DNA of 41,757 bases from an uncultured Prevotellaceae bacterium (GTDB lineage: Bacteria; Bacteroidota; Bacteroidia; Bacteroidales; Muribaculaceae). Positions 9,598 through 17,285 of the stretch are shown one piece after another (position 1 is the first letter of the stretch; every line of letters begins with the position of its first letter). The notes beneath the pieces were generated by a model. The model saw nothing but the letters and a program-made list of their open reading frames with translations. It was not told the origin of the DNA and did no database searches. The stretch lies in NCBI GenBank assembly GCA_900319525.1, contig ONOU01000030.1, forward strand, positions 1 to 41,757, read 5' to 3'. The translations under genes were made by a program, and so were the position numbers.

Positions 9598-9705
9598 GTT
9601 GTAAGTTTTAAGTTTTTAGTTTTAAGTAATGATACTTTAGCCCTACTGTTTTCGGGAGATAGTAATAGTACTTACAACTTAAAACTTACAACTTGAAACT
9701 GAAAA
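9598..9705. repeat. Heptamer repeat arrays forming an inverted repeat
   Basis: Four 7-nt units of the type GTTTTAA (9598-9625) face five units of the type CTTACAA/CTTAAAA (9671-9705), so the two arrays are roughly reverse complements. The second array ends exactly at the ATG of the next lipoprotein gene. Related heptamer arrays occur at 35583-35673 and 38897-38938. Between the arrays is about 45 nt of unremarkable DNA. Confidence 0.75.
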
Positions 9706-10794
9706 ATGAAAATGAAGAAGTTTTTATATATTGCAGCAACCGCGCTGTTGCTGGCAAGCTGTACCGAGGATTTCAAGGACTGGGCTGAGCCCCAGAGCAA
9801 TCCTCAAGGTGAGGTGATCACCTTTGGCAACGGTTCGGTGACCCCGGTGAATACCATCGACTTTGCCGTGGAGACCGGCGAGCGTGTCAAGGTGTGTGAC
9901 ATTATCGCTCCCTCGACTAGTGACACGACCTATATTCCTCAATATCACATCTTCCTGAATGGTCAGGGCTTTGTCCTGAGTGAGGATGGTACGATCAATG
10001 CACAAGAGCTGAAGGACTATGTGATCTCGCTCTATGGCAAGGCACCCGAACCCCGCGTGTTTAATGCTCAGGTAGAGTGGCTCATGACCAATGGCACTAC
10101 TGGCACCACTATCAAGAGTGAGCCGTTTGAGCTGACTGTGATTCTTGAGCCTATCGCCAAGCCCGACCTGTGGTATCTGGTAGGTTCGTGCATCGGTGAC
10201 GGTTCGTGGGGCAACGAGCAGGCCAAGATTGGCATCTCACTTATTCCCATGTACACCGAGGCCGAGGACTTCACCGTTCTGACCTATGCCGGTTATTTCC
10301 CCGCAGGACAGGGCTTCAAGCTCATCCACACGCCGGGTAGCTGGGATGAGCAGTGGGGTGCAACCGCCGACGGCACCTTCGTGAAGAATGATGGCGGCAG
10401 CACCGACATCAAGATGGCAGCCGACGGCTATTACCTGATCACTTATGACATGAGTGCCGAGACGCTGACCATTACCCCCTATGACGGAGAAGTTCTTGCC
10501 TTCTCGTCGATGGGTATGCCTGGCGACTATCAGGGCTGGGATGCCGGTGGCACGCTGATGACCCCCATGAGCACCGTTGTGGAAAATCACGACTGGATCA
10601 TGAGGAATGTGACCTACGACAACACCGAGCTCAAGTTTGCCGGTGATGGCGGTTGGGGCCACAACTGGGGCAGCACCCAGTTCCCTGTGGGCACTGGTGT
10701 CCAGAATGGTGCCAATATCCCCATCGAGGCCGGTACCTATACCGTTGTCTTTAACGACATCCTGGGCAAGTATTACTTCATCAGCATGCAGTAA
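9706..10794 (+). CDS. SusF-like surface starch-binding lipoprotein
   Basis: This 362-residue lipoprotein has a short leader and the lipobox LASC (CTEDFKD). Its N-terminal domain (about 25-150) looks like the DUF5115-type domain of SusF-like proteins. Two carbohydrate-binding modules follow: the first starts LWYLVGSCIGDGSWGNE near 158, the second SMGMPGDYQGWD near 267. Both modules are close paralogues of those in the preceding gene, including GYFPA-QGFKLI and FVKNDGGS-DIK stretches, so the pair arose by tandem duplication with N-terminal replacement or divergence. It should add starch-binding sites around the SusCD complex. A strong terminator follows, so this is the last gene of the susCDEF transcript. 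Confidence 0.92.
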   Translation: MKMKKFLYIAATALLLASCTEDFKDWAEPQSNPQGEVITFGNGSVTPVNTIDFAVETGERVKVCDIIAPSTSDTTYIPQYHIFLNGQGFVLSEDGTINAQELKDYVISLYGKAPEPRVFNAQVEWLMTNGTTGTTIKSEPFELTVILEPIAKPDLWYLVGSCIGDGSWGNEQAKIGISLIPMYTEAEDFTVLTYAGYFPAGQGFKLIHTPGSWDEQWGATADGTFVKNDGGSTDIKMAADGYYLITYDMSAETLTITPYDGEVLAFSSMGMPGDYQGWDAGGTLMTPMSTVVENHDWIMRNVTYDNTELKFAGDGGWGHNWGSTQFPVGTGVQNGANIPIEAGTYTVVFNDILGKYYFISMQ

Positions 10795-10820
10795 TCACTT
10801 GTCAACCGTAATATGAATTG

Positions 10821-10862
10821 CCGAGGGCAGGCCCGTGTGTGGCTTGCCCTCGGTATTATTTT
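10821..10862 (+). terminator. Rho-independent terminator after susCDEF genes
   Basis: CCGAGGGCAGGCC (10821-10833) pairs with GGCTTGCCCTCGG (10841-10853), with one G-T pair and a 7-nt loop, followed by TATTATTTT. It separates the lipoprotein genes from the independently promoted amylase gene. Confidence 0.88.
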
Positions 10863-10878
10863 GGCCATTGATGGGCCT

Positions 10879-10892
10879 GCAAACGATTGCAT
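10879..10892. promoter_or_regulatory. LacI-type operator upstream of the amylase gene
   Basis: GCAAACGATTGCAT is identical to the operator at 3300-3313 and here is preceded by T, giving the near-palindrome TGCAAACGATTGCA. It lies 55 nt upstream of the TATATTTG box at 10948-10955, against 54 nt for susC. It follows the terminator directly, so it belongs to the amylase promoter. Confidence 0.75.
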
Positions 10893-10947
10893 GTAAAAAA
10901 TAATTGTGCAAATTTCACTTATCTCCATGTAATTGAGGATAAATGAC

Positions 10948-10955
10948 TATATTTG
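10948..10955 (+). promoter_or_regulatory. -7 promoter box of the amylase gene
   Basis: TATATTTG fits TAnnTTTG and equals the susC box. No clear -33 TTTG is seen at 19-21 nt. The leader to the ATG at 10990 would be about 30 nt. Confidence 0.7.
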
Positions 10956-10989
10956 TGGAAAATATAACTACCTAAAAACGAAAGAGACG

Positions 10990-13068
10990 ATGAAAAAGCT
11001 TTTTACTACTGCACTTGTTGTGTTGCTGCCGCTATTGCTCATGGCGCAAGGCTGGCCGGCAAAGTATGGTGGCGTGATGTTGCAGGGATTCTATTGGGAT
11101 TCCTATAATGACACACGCTGGCCCAAACTCGAATCTCAGGCCGATGAGTTGGCCGAGTTCTTCAAGCTCGTGTGGATCCCCCAGAGTGCTTCTTGCGGAA
11201 GTGGCACGTCGATGGGATATGACGACCTGTACTGGTTCTCAAACTACAACAGCTCCTTCGGTAACGAGGCACAGCTGCGTTCGTTGATCAATACCTTCAA
11301 GAGCAAGGGCATCGGCACCATTGCCGACGTGGTGATCAATCACCGCAAGAATGTATCCAGTTGGGTGGACTTTCCCGTCGAGGTGTACAAGGGTGTGACC
11401 TACCAGCTCAAATCTACCGACATCTGCAAGAACGACGATGGCGGCAACACGCTCACGTGGGCTGCGCAGAACGGTTACTCGTTGAGTGCCAACAATGACA
11501 CGGGCGAGGACTGGGGCGGCATGCGCGACCTGGATCACCGCAGCGAGAATGTGCAGAAGAATGTCCTGGCCTATCTCGGCATGCTGCTCAACGACCTGGG
11601 TTATGTGGGGTTCCGCTACGATATGACCAAGGGGTATTCCGCTTCCTTCACGGGACTATATAACTCGACAGTGAATCCCGAATTCTCGGTGGGTGAGTAC
11701 TGGGACGGCTATCTGCCCAGTGTCAGGAACTGGGTTGACGGTACCAAGGTTGATGGTGTGGTGCAGAGTGCGGCATTTGACTTCCCCTTCCGCTATACCA
11801 TCCGCGATGCGGCCAACAATAACAAGTGGACCAACCTGAGCGGCAGTGACAAGGGCCTGAACCTGGCTACCAATTACAAGCGATATGCCGTTACCTTCAT
11901 TGAGAATCACGACACTGAATACCGTAGCGCGTCGGCTCCCCAGGATCCCATCAAGAACAACATCGAGGCCGCCAATGCCTACCTGCTCTCGATGCCCGGC
12001 ACGCCTTGCATCTTCCTCAAGCACTGGCAGGACTACAAGGAGAGCATCAAGCAGATGATCTATGTGCGCCAGTTGGCAGAAATCAGCAACACAAGCGTGA
12101 CCTACAACCTGAGCAAGAGTGATGCGTCCAATTACTATGTACAGCGCACGGTGGGTGACCGTGGCATGGTCCTGGCTGCGATGGGCTCGACAGCCTACAC
12201 GATCCCTGCTACCTATGTTGTGGTGTTGAGCGGAACCAACTACCGCTTGGCGTTGAGCAAGACCACCGAGACCGCATGGGCCAGCAAGCCCAGTGGCACC
12301 TATGAGGGAGCCATCAACGTGGAACTCACTGCCGTGAGCCAGACCGATGGCGCCCAGCTCGTCTATACCCTGGACGGTAGCGAACCCACTGCCAGCAATG
12401 GCACCAAGGTCGCTAGTGGCGCGAGCGTGAACATTAACAAGCAGACAACGCTCAAGGTGGGCCTGCTGATTGGTGGTGCCGTGAGCGGTGTGATCACCCG
12501 CAATTATGAGATCGACAACAGCGATTTTCAACCTTATGAGATCACGGTCTATCTCAAGGATCCCACTGTGGCACCCAACAACTGGCCTATGGTGAATTTC
12601 TACACTTGGGACAGTTCGGACAAGCAGTTCAACGGCAACTGGCCCGGCCAGACCATTACCGACACTAAGGTCATCAATGGTGTCAAGTTCTACTATTGCT
12701 CCTACAATATTACGGGCAAGAACTATTACATGAACTTCGTGTTCAATCAGGGCGGCAGCTCGGCCGGCAGCCATCAGACCGAGGACGTGACCTTTGTGAA
12801 CAAGACTTCCTTCTTTGAAGTCACTACCCAGACCAACAAGTACCAGATCAAGGATGTCACCGATCAGTATTTGCCCTTCATCGATGGTGTGAAGGGCGAT
12901 GTGAACGGCGACGGCGAGGTGAACATCGCCGACGTGAATTGCCTGATTGACATCATCCTGGGTGTGAGAGATGCCAGTGAGTTTGCTGGTAGGGCCCTGG
13001 TCAATGAGGATACAGAGGTGAACATTGCCGACGTGAATGCGGTAATTGACATCATTTTGAGCGAGTGA
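10990..13068 (+). CDS. Secreted GH13 alpha-amylase with starch-binding and dockerin-like domains
   Basis: The ATG at 10990 gives 692 residues with a Sec signal peptide (about 1-19, ending LLMAQ) and no lipobox; an upstream TTG start is rejected. The GH13 catalytic domain (about 20-420) has region I IADVVINH (111-118), nucleophile Asp211 in FRYDMTKGYS, acid/base Glu236 in SVGEYWDG and the stabilising Asp308 in IENHDTE. Then come a chitobiase-C-like beta domain (about 433-508; VYTLDGSEPTAS), a CBM26-like starch-binding module (about 516-612; VNFYTWDSS, WPGQ) and two dockerin-like calcium repeats (about 635-692; DVNGDGEVNIADVN, then a degenerate VNEDTEVNIADVN). It should cut alpha-1,4 bonds of starch outside the cell. 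It has its own LacI-type operator. The galactanase gene follows after 31 bp. Confidence 0.95.
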   Translation: MKKLFTTALVVLLPLLLMAQGWPAKYGGVMLQGFYWDSYNDTRWPKLESQADELAEFFKLVWIPQSASCGSGTSMGYDDLYWFSNYNSSFGNEAQLRSLINTFKSKGIGTIADVVINHRKNVSSWVDFPVEVYKGVTYQLKSTDICKNDDGGNTLTWAAQNGYSLSANNDTGEDWGGMRDLDHRSENVQKNVLAYLGMLLNDLGYVGFRYDMTKGYSASFTGLYNSTVNPEFSVGEYWDGYLPSVRNWVDGTKVDGVVQSAAFDFPFRYTIRDAANNNKWTNLSGSDKGLNLATNYKRYAVTFIENHDTEYRSASAPQDPIKNNIEAANAYLLSMPGTPCIFLKHWQDYKESIKQMIYVRQLAEISNTSVTYNLSKSDASNYYVQRTVGDRGMVLAAMGSTAYTIPATYVVVLSGTNYRLALSKTTETAWASKPSGTYEGAINVELTAVSQTDGAQLVYTLDGSEPTASNGTKVASGASVNINKQTTLKVGLLIGGAVSGVITRNYEIDNSDFQPYEITVYLKDPTVAPNNWPMVNFYTWDSSDKQFNGNWPGQTITDTKVINGVKFYYCSYNITGKNYYMNFVFNQGGSSAGSHQTEDVTFVNKTSFFEVTTQTNKYQIKDVTDQYLPFIDGVKGDVNGDGEVNIADVNCLIDIILGVRDASEFAGRALVNEDTEVNIADVNAVIDIILSE

Positions 13069-13099
13069 GAAATGGTTTATTCAAGTAATTTACATTGAG

Positions 13100-14467
13100 A
13101 TGAAAGGCTCTATCAGGCAATTTTTATGTTTAGCATTGACATTGACGGCATTAAGTGCTAATGCCGCCAGTAGGGGCGACGTGAATGGTGATGGCGAGGT
13201 GAACATCGGTGATGTGACCTATCTCATCGACATGATTCTTGACGGCAACGAGGACTTGAAGGGCGACGTGAATGGTGATGGCGAGGTGAACATTGCCGAC
13301 GTTACCGCTGCCATCGACATCATTCTGAATGGTGGAAGCGAGGAAGAACCATATGACGGGCCTGTTGTGGGCGGTGATATCTCGATGTTGACCAAGTACG
13401 AGGCCCATCAGCTCATGGCTCAACAGCAGTATCATATCAACAGCGCCCATTACTATGACATGAACGGCAGGGTTATCGACGATGTCATCACGTGGGCCAA
13501 GCAGCAGGGTTGGAACGCTGCGCGTGTGCGCCTGTTTGTCAATCCCGCCAACGCATCGGCGACCGACAAAGGACAGGGCGTGATCCAGAATCTGGACACC
13601 GTCAAGGTGCTGGGACGACGCATCAAGGAGGCCGGCATGCAATTCATGCTCGATTTCCATTACAGTGACAGCTGGGCCGATCCCGTCAAGCAGTACACTC
13701 CCGCCGAGTGGGCTGGCTTGAACGATGAGGAAGTGACGGTCAAGATCTACGAGTACACACGCGACTGCCTGCGCGCTCTCAAGGACGCTGGTGCCAAGCC
13801 CGACTATATCCAGACGGGCAACGAAATCAGCTACGGCATGTTGTGGGGACCCGTGGGCACCTCGGCGTCCAATCTCAAAAAGTGCTATAGCGGTGACGAG
13901 ACCAACTGGCTGCGGTTTACCAATCTGCTCAAGGCCGCTGGACGTGCTTGCCGTGAAGAGTGCCCCAATGCCAAAATCATCCTGCACACCGAGCGTGTGG
14001 CTAAGCCCAACATCATGCTCAACTTCTACAACCAGATGAGGAGCAAGGGTGTGGACTATGACATTATCGGCCTGAGTTACTATCCTTATTATCATGGAGC
14101 CCTGTCCAACTTGGCAAACGCACTCAACAATTTGACCAACAGCTATCAGGACAAGGATATCATGATTGTCGAGACGGGATACAGCTATCATTATGCCATC
14201 TCAGGCGACTATGACCTCACCTCGACCTGGCCCTTGACAGCCGAGGGACAGCGCCAGTTCACTGCCGACCTGATTGCACGCCTCAAGCCTTACAGTAAGG
14301 TGAAAGGACTGTTCTGGTGGTTCCCCGAGGCCAATGAGTATGGTCTGGGTGGCAGCTACTGGAACACGCTGCACGTCAATGACGCATGGTATAACGCAGG
14401 CTTGTGGAACCACGAGACCGGTCGTGCCACGCCAGCCCTGTATGAGCTCAAATCCTTCGTGGAGTAA
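13100..14467 (+). CDS. GH53 endo-beta-1,4-galactanase with N-terminal dockerin-like repeats
   Basis: The 455-residue exported protein has a signal peptide (about 1-23), then two dockerin-like calcium loops (26-48 and 55-77; GDVNGDGEVNI in each), then a GH53 TIM barrel (about 92-455). The acid/base Glu242 lies in YIQTGNEISYG and the nucleophile Glu358 in MIVETGYSY, both in the expected family motifs, with ARVRLFVNP and FHYSDSWADP as further markers. GH53 enzymes cut beta-1,4-galactan of pectic arabinogalactan I, a substrate unrelated to starch. The gene lies 31 bp after the amylase gene with no visible terminator, so co-transcription is likely. Dockerins usually sit at C-termini; here they are N-terminal and their DNA nearly matches the 3' end of the amylase gene. 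Confidence 0.94.
   Translation: MKGSIRQFLCLALTLTALSANAASRGDVNGDGEVNIGDVTYLIDMILDGNEDLKGDVNGDGEVNIADVTAAIDIILNGGSEEEPYDGPVVGGDISMLTKYEAHQLMAQQQYHINSAHYYDMNGRVIDDVITWAKQQGWNAARVRLFVNPANASATDKGQGVIQNLDTVKVLGRRIKEAGMQFMLDFHYSDSWADPVKQYTPAEWAGLNDEEVTVKIYEYTRDCLRALKDAGAKPDYIQTGNEISYGMLWGPVGTSASNLKKCYSGDETNWLRFTNLLKAAGRACREECPNAKIILHTERVAKPNIMLNFYNQMRSKGVDYDIIGLSYYPYYHGALSNLANALNNLTNSYQDKDIMIVETGYSYHYAISGDYDLTSTWPLTAEGQRQFTADLIARLKPYSKVKGLFWWFPEANEYGLGGSYWNTLHVNDAWYNAGLWNHETGRATPALYELKSFVE
13175..13293 (+). repeat. Direct repeat encoding dockerin-like loops
   Basis: A 32-nt sequence at 13175-13206 recurs identically at 13262-13293 (87-nt period); both encode GDVNGDGEVNI. A close variant lies at about 12896-12930 in the amylase gene. 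Identity at silent positions points to recent duplication or gene conversion. Confidence 0.85.
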
Positions 14468-14476
14468 AATAGAGAC

Positions 14477-14645
14477 TGTGTCATTATTCAAATGCTGCAA
14501 TAATAACCGCCCTGCGGGCGGGAAATTTATCAAATTTTTAAATTAAAATTATTAATTGATTTATATTGGTGATAATTTTAAATAAAATTTGAATAATTTC
14601 CCGTGCGTTAGCACGGTAATATTACCGAGTCGTTATTATGACACA
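14477..14645. repeat. MITE-like inverted-repeat element (full copy)
   Basis: The element begins TGTGTCAT and ends ATGACACA, with long imperfect inverted arms of about 70 bp and an AT-rich centre. Each arm carries a GC-rich hairpin: CCGCCC-TGC-GGGCGG at 14507-14521 and CCGTGC-GTTA-GCACGG at 14601-14616. Its right arm (14570-14644) matches 32969-33043 with 8 mismatches in 75. It fills the gap between the convergent galactanase and methyltransferase genes and could end transcription in both directions. Confidence 0.75.
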
Positions 14646-14672
14646 TCATCTATAAGTTTTATGTGGCTGTCT

Positions 14673-15308
14673 TCAGTCGCGCGGTTTGCGGGCTGTGACA
14701 CAAATAAATCGGCGCCCCTCGTCATGACGGGCGTCGATGTTGTTGAACCCCGCATAGTTGAGGCTCTGCTTGATTTCGTCGATGGTGTAGATGCGTATGC
14801 CTCCCACGGCGCGCTCGGTCATACGGTCGCTCTCGGCTTCACCGTCCATCTCGTTGGCGATGACCAGTGTGCCGCCAGGCTTGAGCACTCGCATCATCTC
14901 GGAGACACCACCATCCAGCGACGGCCAATAGTAGATGGTCTCAAAAGCGGTCACCATATCAAATATGTCCCGCGCCAGGGGCATCTGGGCGGCGTTACCT
15001 CCTATAATCAGGCAACGCTCGTCGATGACTTCCCTGTAGTTTAGCTCATTGGCTACCTCGATCGCTAGATTGGACAGGTCAATGCCAGTTATTCTTGCCT
15101 CGGGGCACATGGCAAGCATGCGCTTGATATTGGCTCCGCCGCCGCAACCCACGTCAAGAATATTGGTCATCTCGCCAATTTTCAATTCTTCAAATACCCA
15201 TTCGGGCAGCGCGGCGTGCCGCTTGTCATTCATAGCTTTTAAAGTGCACTTTCCCCAGAAACCTCTAGGATGACGCCCGCGAGCGTAATATCTGTAGAGC
15301 TTACTCAT
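14673..15308 (-). CDS. Class I SAM-dependent methyltransferase
   Basis: The 211-residue soluble protein has a Rossmann-type methyltransferase fold. Motif I is ILDVGCGGGAN (about 50-60), the acidic motif II is GIDLSN, and a later FDMVTAFETIYYWP and VLKPGGTLVIANE correspond to motifs IV and post-IV. It resembles the Methyltransf_11/UbiE-like group, which acts on small molecules or lipids, but no substrate can be assigned. It lies 63 bp after the SusA-like gene on the same strand, as the last gene of a possible murF - neopullulanase - methyltransferase transcript. There is no signal peptide, so it is cytoplasmic. Confidence 0.88.
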   Translation of the reverse strand: MSKLYRYYARGRHPRGFWGKCTLKAMNDKRHAALPEWVFEELKIGEMTNILDVGCGGGANIKRMLAMCPEARITGIDLSNLAIEVANELNYREVIDERCLIIGGNAAQMPLARDIFDMVTAFETIYYWPSLDGGVSEMMRVLKPGGTLVIANEMDGEAESDRMTERAVGGIRIYTIDEIKQSLNYAGFNNIDARHDEGRRFICVTARKPRD

Positions 15309-15371
15309 CGTTTTGGTTAACTATTTGCCTGCAAAGTTAGTTGATATTTATCAGATTTGCAATAGCATATA

Positions 15372-17231
15372 TCAGAATTCCAGCACGAGAGTGCCACGAG
15401 CGGGCAGGTCAATGGTGCCGTTGGCCAGGTTCACACTCTTGCCCGTGGGCACGTCGTGGGCGACTGTAGTGTTGCCAAACACCTCGCTATAGCGGTCTAG
15501 CTGCATCTGCCTGGGCTTGGTCGTGCCGTTGAGGATGGTCACGGCATGACGCCCGTTCAGCGTGCGGGCGATGACATAGATGCCGTCCTTGGGAATGAAT
15601 TGGGTCATCTTGCCCTTGGTGATGAGCTGGTTGCCTTGGCGCCAATGCAGCAGGGCGCTCAGCCAGTTGAACATGTCGTTCTGGGCAGGGGTGCGGCCCT
15701 CGGCGGTAAAGGCATTCTGCTTGTCACCGGGGAAACCGCCAGGGAAGTCCTTGCGCACATTGCCGTCGGTGATACGCTTGGTGCCGTTCATCAGCACCTC
15801 GGTGCCATAGTACAGTTGCGGGATGCGCGGGATGGTCAACAGCAGGGCCAGGGCCTGCTTCAGGGCATCCACGTCTTGACCGTCGTGCAAGTAACGGTCG
15901 GTGTCGTGGTTCTCGATGAAGGCCATCACGCTCGACGGGTTGGGGTAGAGGTAGTCCAGGCACAGGCTGTTGTACACGCGGTTGTAGCCACGCCACCAGC
16001 CGTCAGTCTCCTCGTGGCGGGCGCTGTCCATCTTCTCGTAGAAGGAGAAGTCCATCACCGTCTTGAGGTAACTCTCGGGGAGTCCCATCTTGTTGCCCTT
16101 TTGCCATGCAGCGGTATATGCGGGATTCTCGACCCATGTCTCACCCACGGTGTTGAAGTTGGGATACTCGACATCGAGGCGCTTCATCCAGCGTGCCATG
16201 GCGTCGGCATAGGCATAGGGATAGGTGTCCATGCGGATGCCGTCGATGCCCACGGTCTCAATCCACCAGATGCTGTTCTGGATCAGGTAGTTCATCACAT
16301 GCACGTTGTGGTGGTTCAGGTCGGGCATCGAGGGGACAAACCAGCCCTCAACGGTCTCCTTGAGGTCAACCTCGCTGGCATAGGGGTCCATTACTGGAGT
16401 GAGCTTGTAACTCGTCTGCAGGTAGTTGTTCTTGTAGTCGGGCTGGTTGAACCAGTCGTGGCTGGGCATGTCCTTGAGCCAGGGATGATGGCTGCCGCAG
16501 TGGTTGAAGATCATGTCCATCACCACCTTGAGGCCACGGCTGTGGGCCTCGTCGATAAGGCGGCGGTACTCCTCGTTGGTGCCGAATCGCGGATCCACCT
16601 TGTAGTAGTTGGTCGTGGCGTAGCCATGATAGGTCGAGTGGTTGTGGCCGTCGGGCGAATTGTTCTCGAGCACGGGGGTGAACCACAGGGCCGTCACGCC
16701 CAGCTGGGTGAAGTAGTCCAGATGCTGGCGGATGCCCTCGATGTCGCCGCCATGACGCAGGCTGGGTTGTGTGCGGTCGTTCTTGTAGGCCTCCATGCCG
16801 GCAATCTGGTTGTTGGCGGGATTGCCGTCGGCAAAGCGGTCGGGCATGAGCATGTAGAGCACATCGGCGTTGGTAAATCCCATGCGCTTGTCGCCGCTCA
16901 TCTCGCGGGCCAGCAGTTGATATTTTACTGTCTTCTTGCTGCGTCCTTGCTTGAAGGTCATTGCCATCGTGCCGGGCTGGGCGCCACGGGTATTCAGGTA
17001 AACGAACAGGTAGTTGGGCGAGTCCAGACGTACCAGGCTGTCAATCGTCACGCCTGCATAGTCGATGGTCACCTCGGCATCACGGATGCCCTCACCATAG
17101 ACCATGAGCTGCACACTGGAATCCTTCAGCCCCACATACCAGTTGGTCGGCTCGATGCGGTCCACCTTGACCGCCGCATGGCTGGCAATTACCCCGATTG
17201 CCACCACCATCACAAGCAAAAATCTCTTCAT
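15372..17231 (-). CDS. susA: SusA-like neopullulanase / cyclomaltodextrinase (GH13)
   Basis: The 619-residue exported GH13 enzyme matches Bacteroides SusA in size and layout. It has a signal peptide (about 1-20), an N-terminal cyclomaltodextrinase-type beta domain (about 21-110), a catalytic barrel (about 120-520) and a C-terminal beta domain (about 530-619). Catalytic residues are nucleophile Asp335 in GIRMDTYPY, acid/base Glu364 in TVGETW and Asp443 in IENHDTD; region I is MDMIFNH (238-244). Without a lipobox it is probably periplasmic, splitting imported malto-oligosaccharides, cyclodextrins or pullulan. Unlike in B. thetaiotaomicron, it is not next to susB/susC. It lies 54 bp after murF on the minus strand, with no obvious promoter or LacI-type operator of its own. 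Confidence 0.93.
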   Translation of the reverse strand: MKRFLLVMVVAIGVIASHAAVKVDRIEPTNWYVGLKDSSVQLMVYGEGIRDAEVTIDYAGVTIDSLVRLDSPNYLFVYLNTRGAQPGTMAMTFKQGRSKKTVKYQLLAREMSGDKRMGFTNADVLYMLMPDRFADGNPANNQIAGMEAYKNDRTQPSLRHGGDIEGIRQHLDYFTQLGVTALWFTPVLENNSPDGHNHSTYHGYATTNYYKVDPRFGTNEEYRRLIDEAHSRGLKVVMDMIFNHCGSHHPWLKDMPSHDWFNQPDYKNNYLQTSYKLTPVMDPYASEVDLKETVEGWFVPSMPDLNHHNVHVMNYLIQNSIWWIETVGIDGIRMDTYPYAYADAMARWMKRLDVEYPNFNTVGETWVENPAYTAAWQKGNKMGLPESYLKTVMDFSFYEKMDSARHEETDGWWRGYNRVYNSLCLDYLYPNPSSVMAFIENHDTDRYLHDGQDVDALKQALALLLTIPRIPQLYYGTEVLMNGTKRITDGNVRKDFPGGFPGDKQNAFTAEGRTPAQNDMFNWLSALLHWRQGNQLITKGKMTQFIPKDGIYVIARTLNGRHAVTILNGTTKPRQMQLDRYSEVFGNTTVAHDVPTGKSVNLANGTIDLPARGTLVLEF

Positions 17232-17285
17232 TTTGGTTATATATTACGATGTTGTATTTGTTTCTTTTGTTATTGTTGTTGGAAA

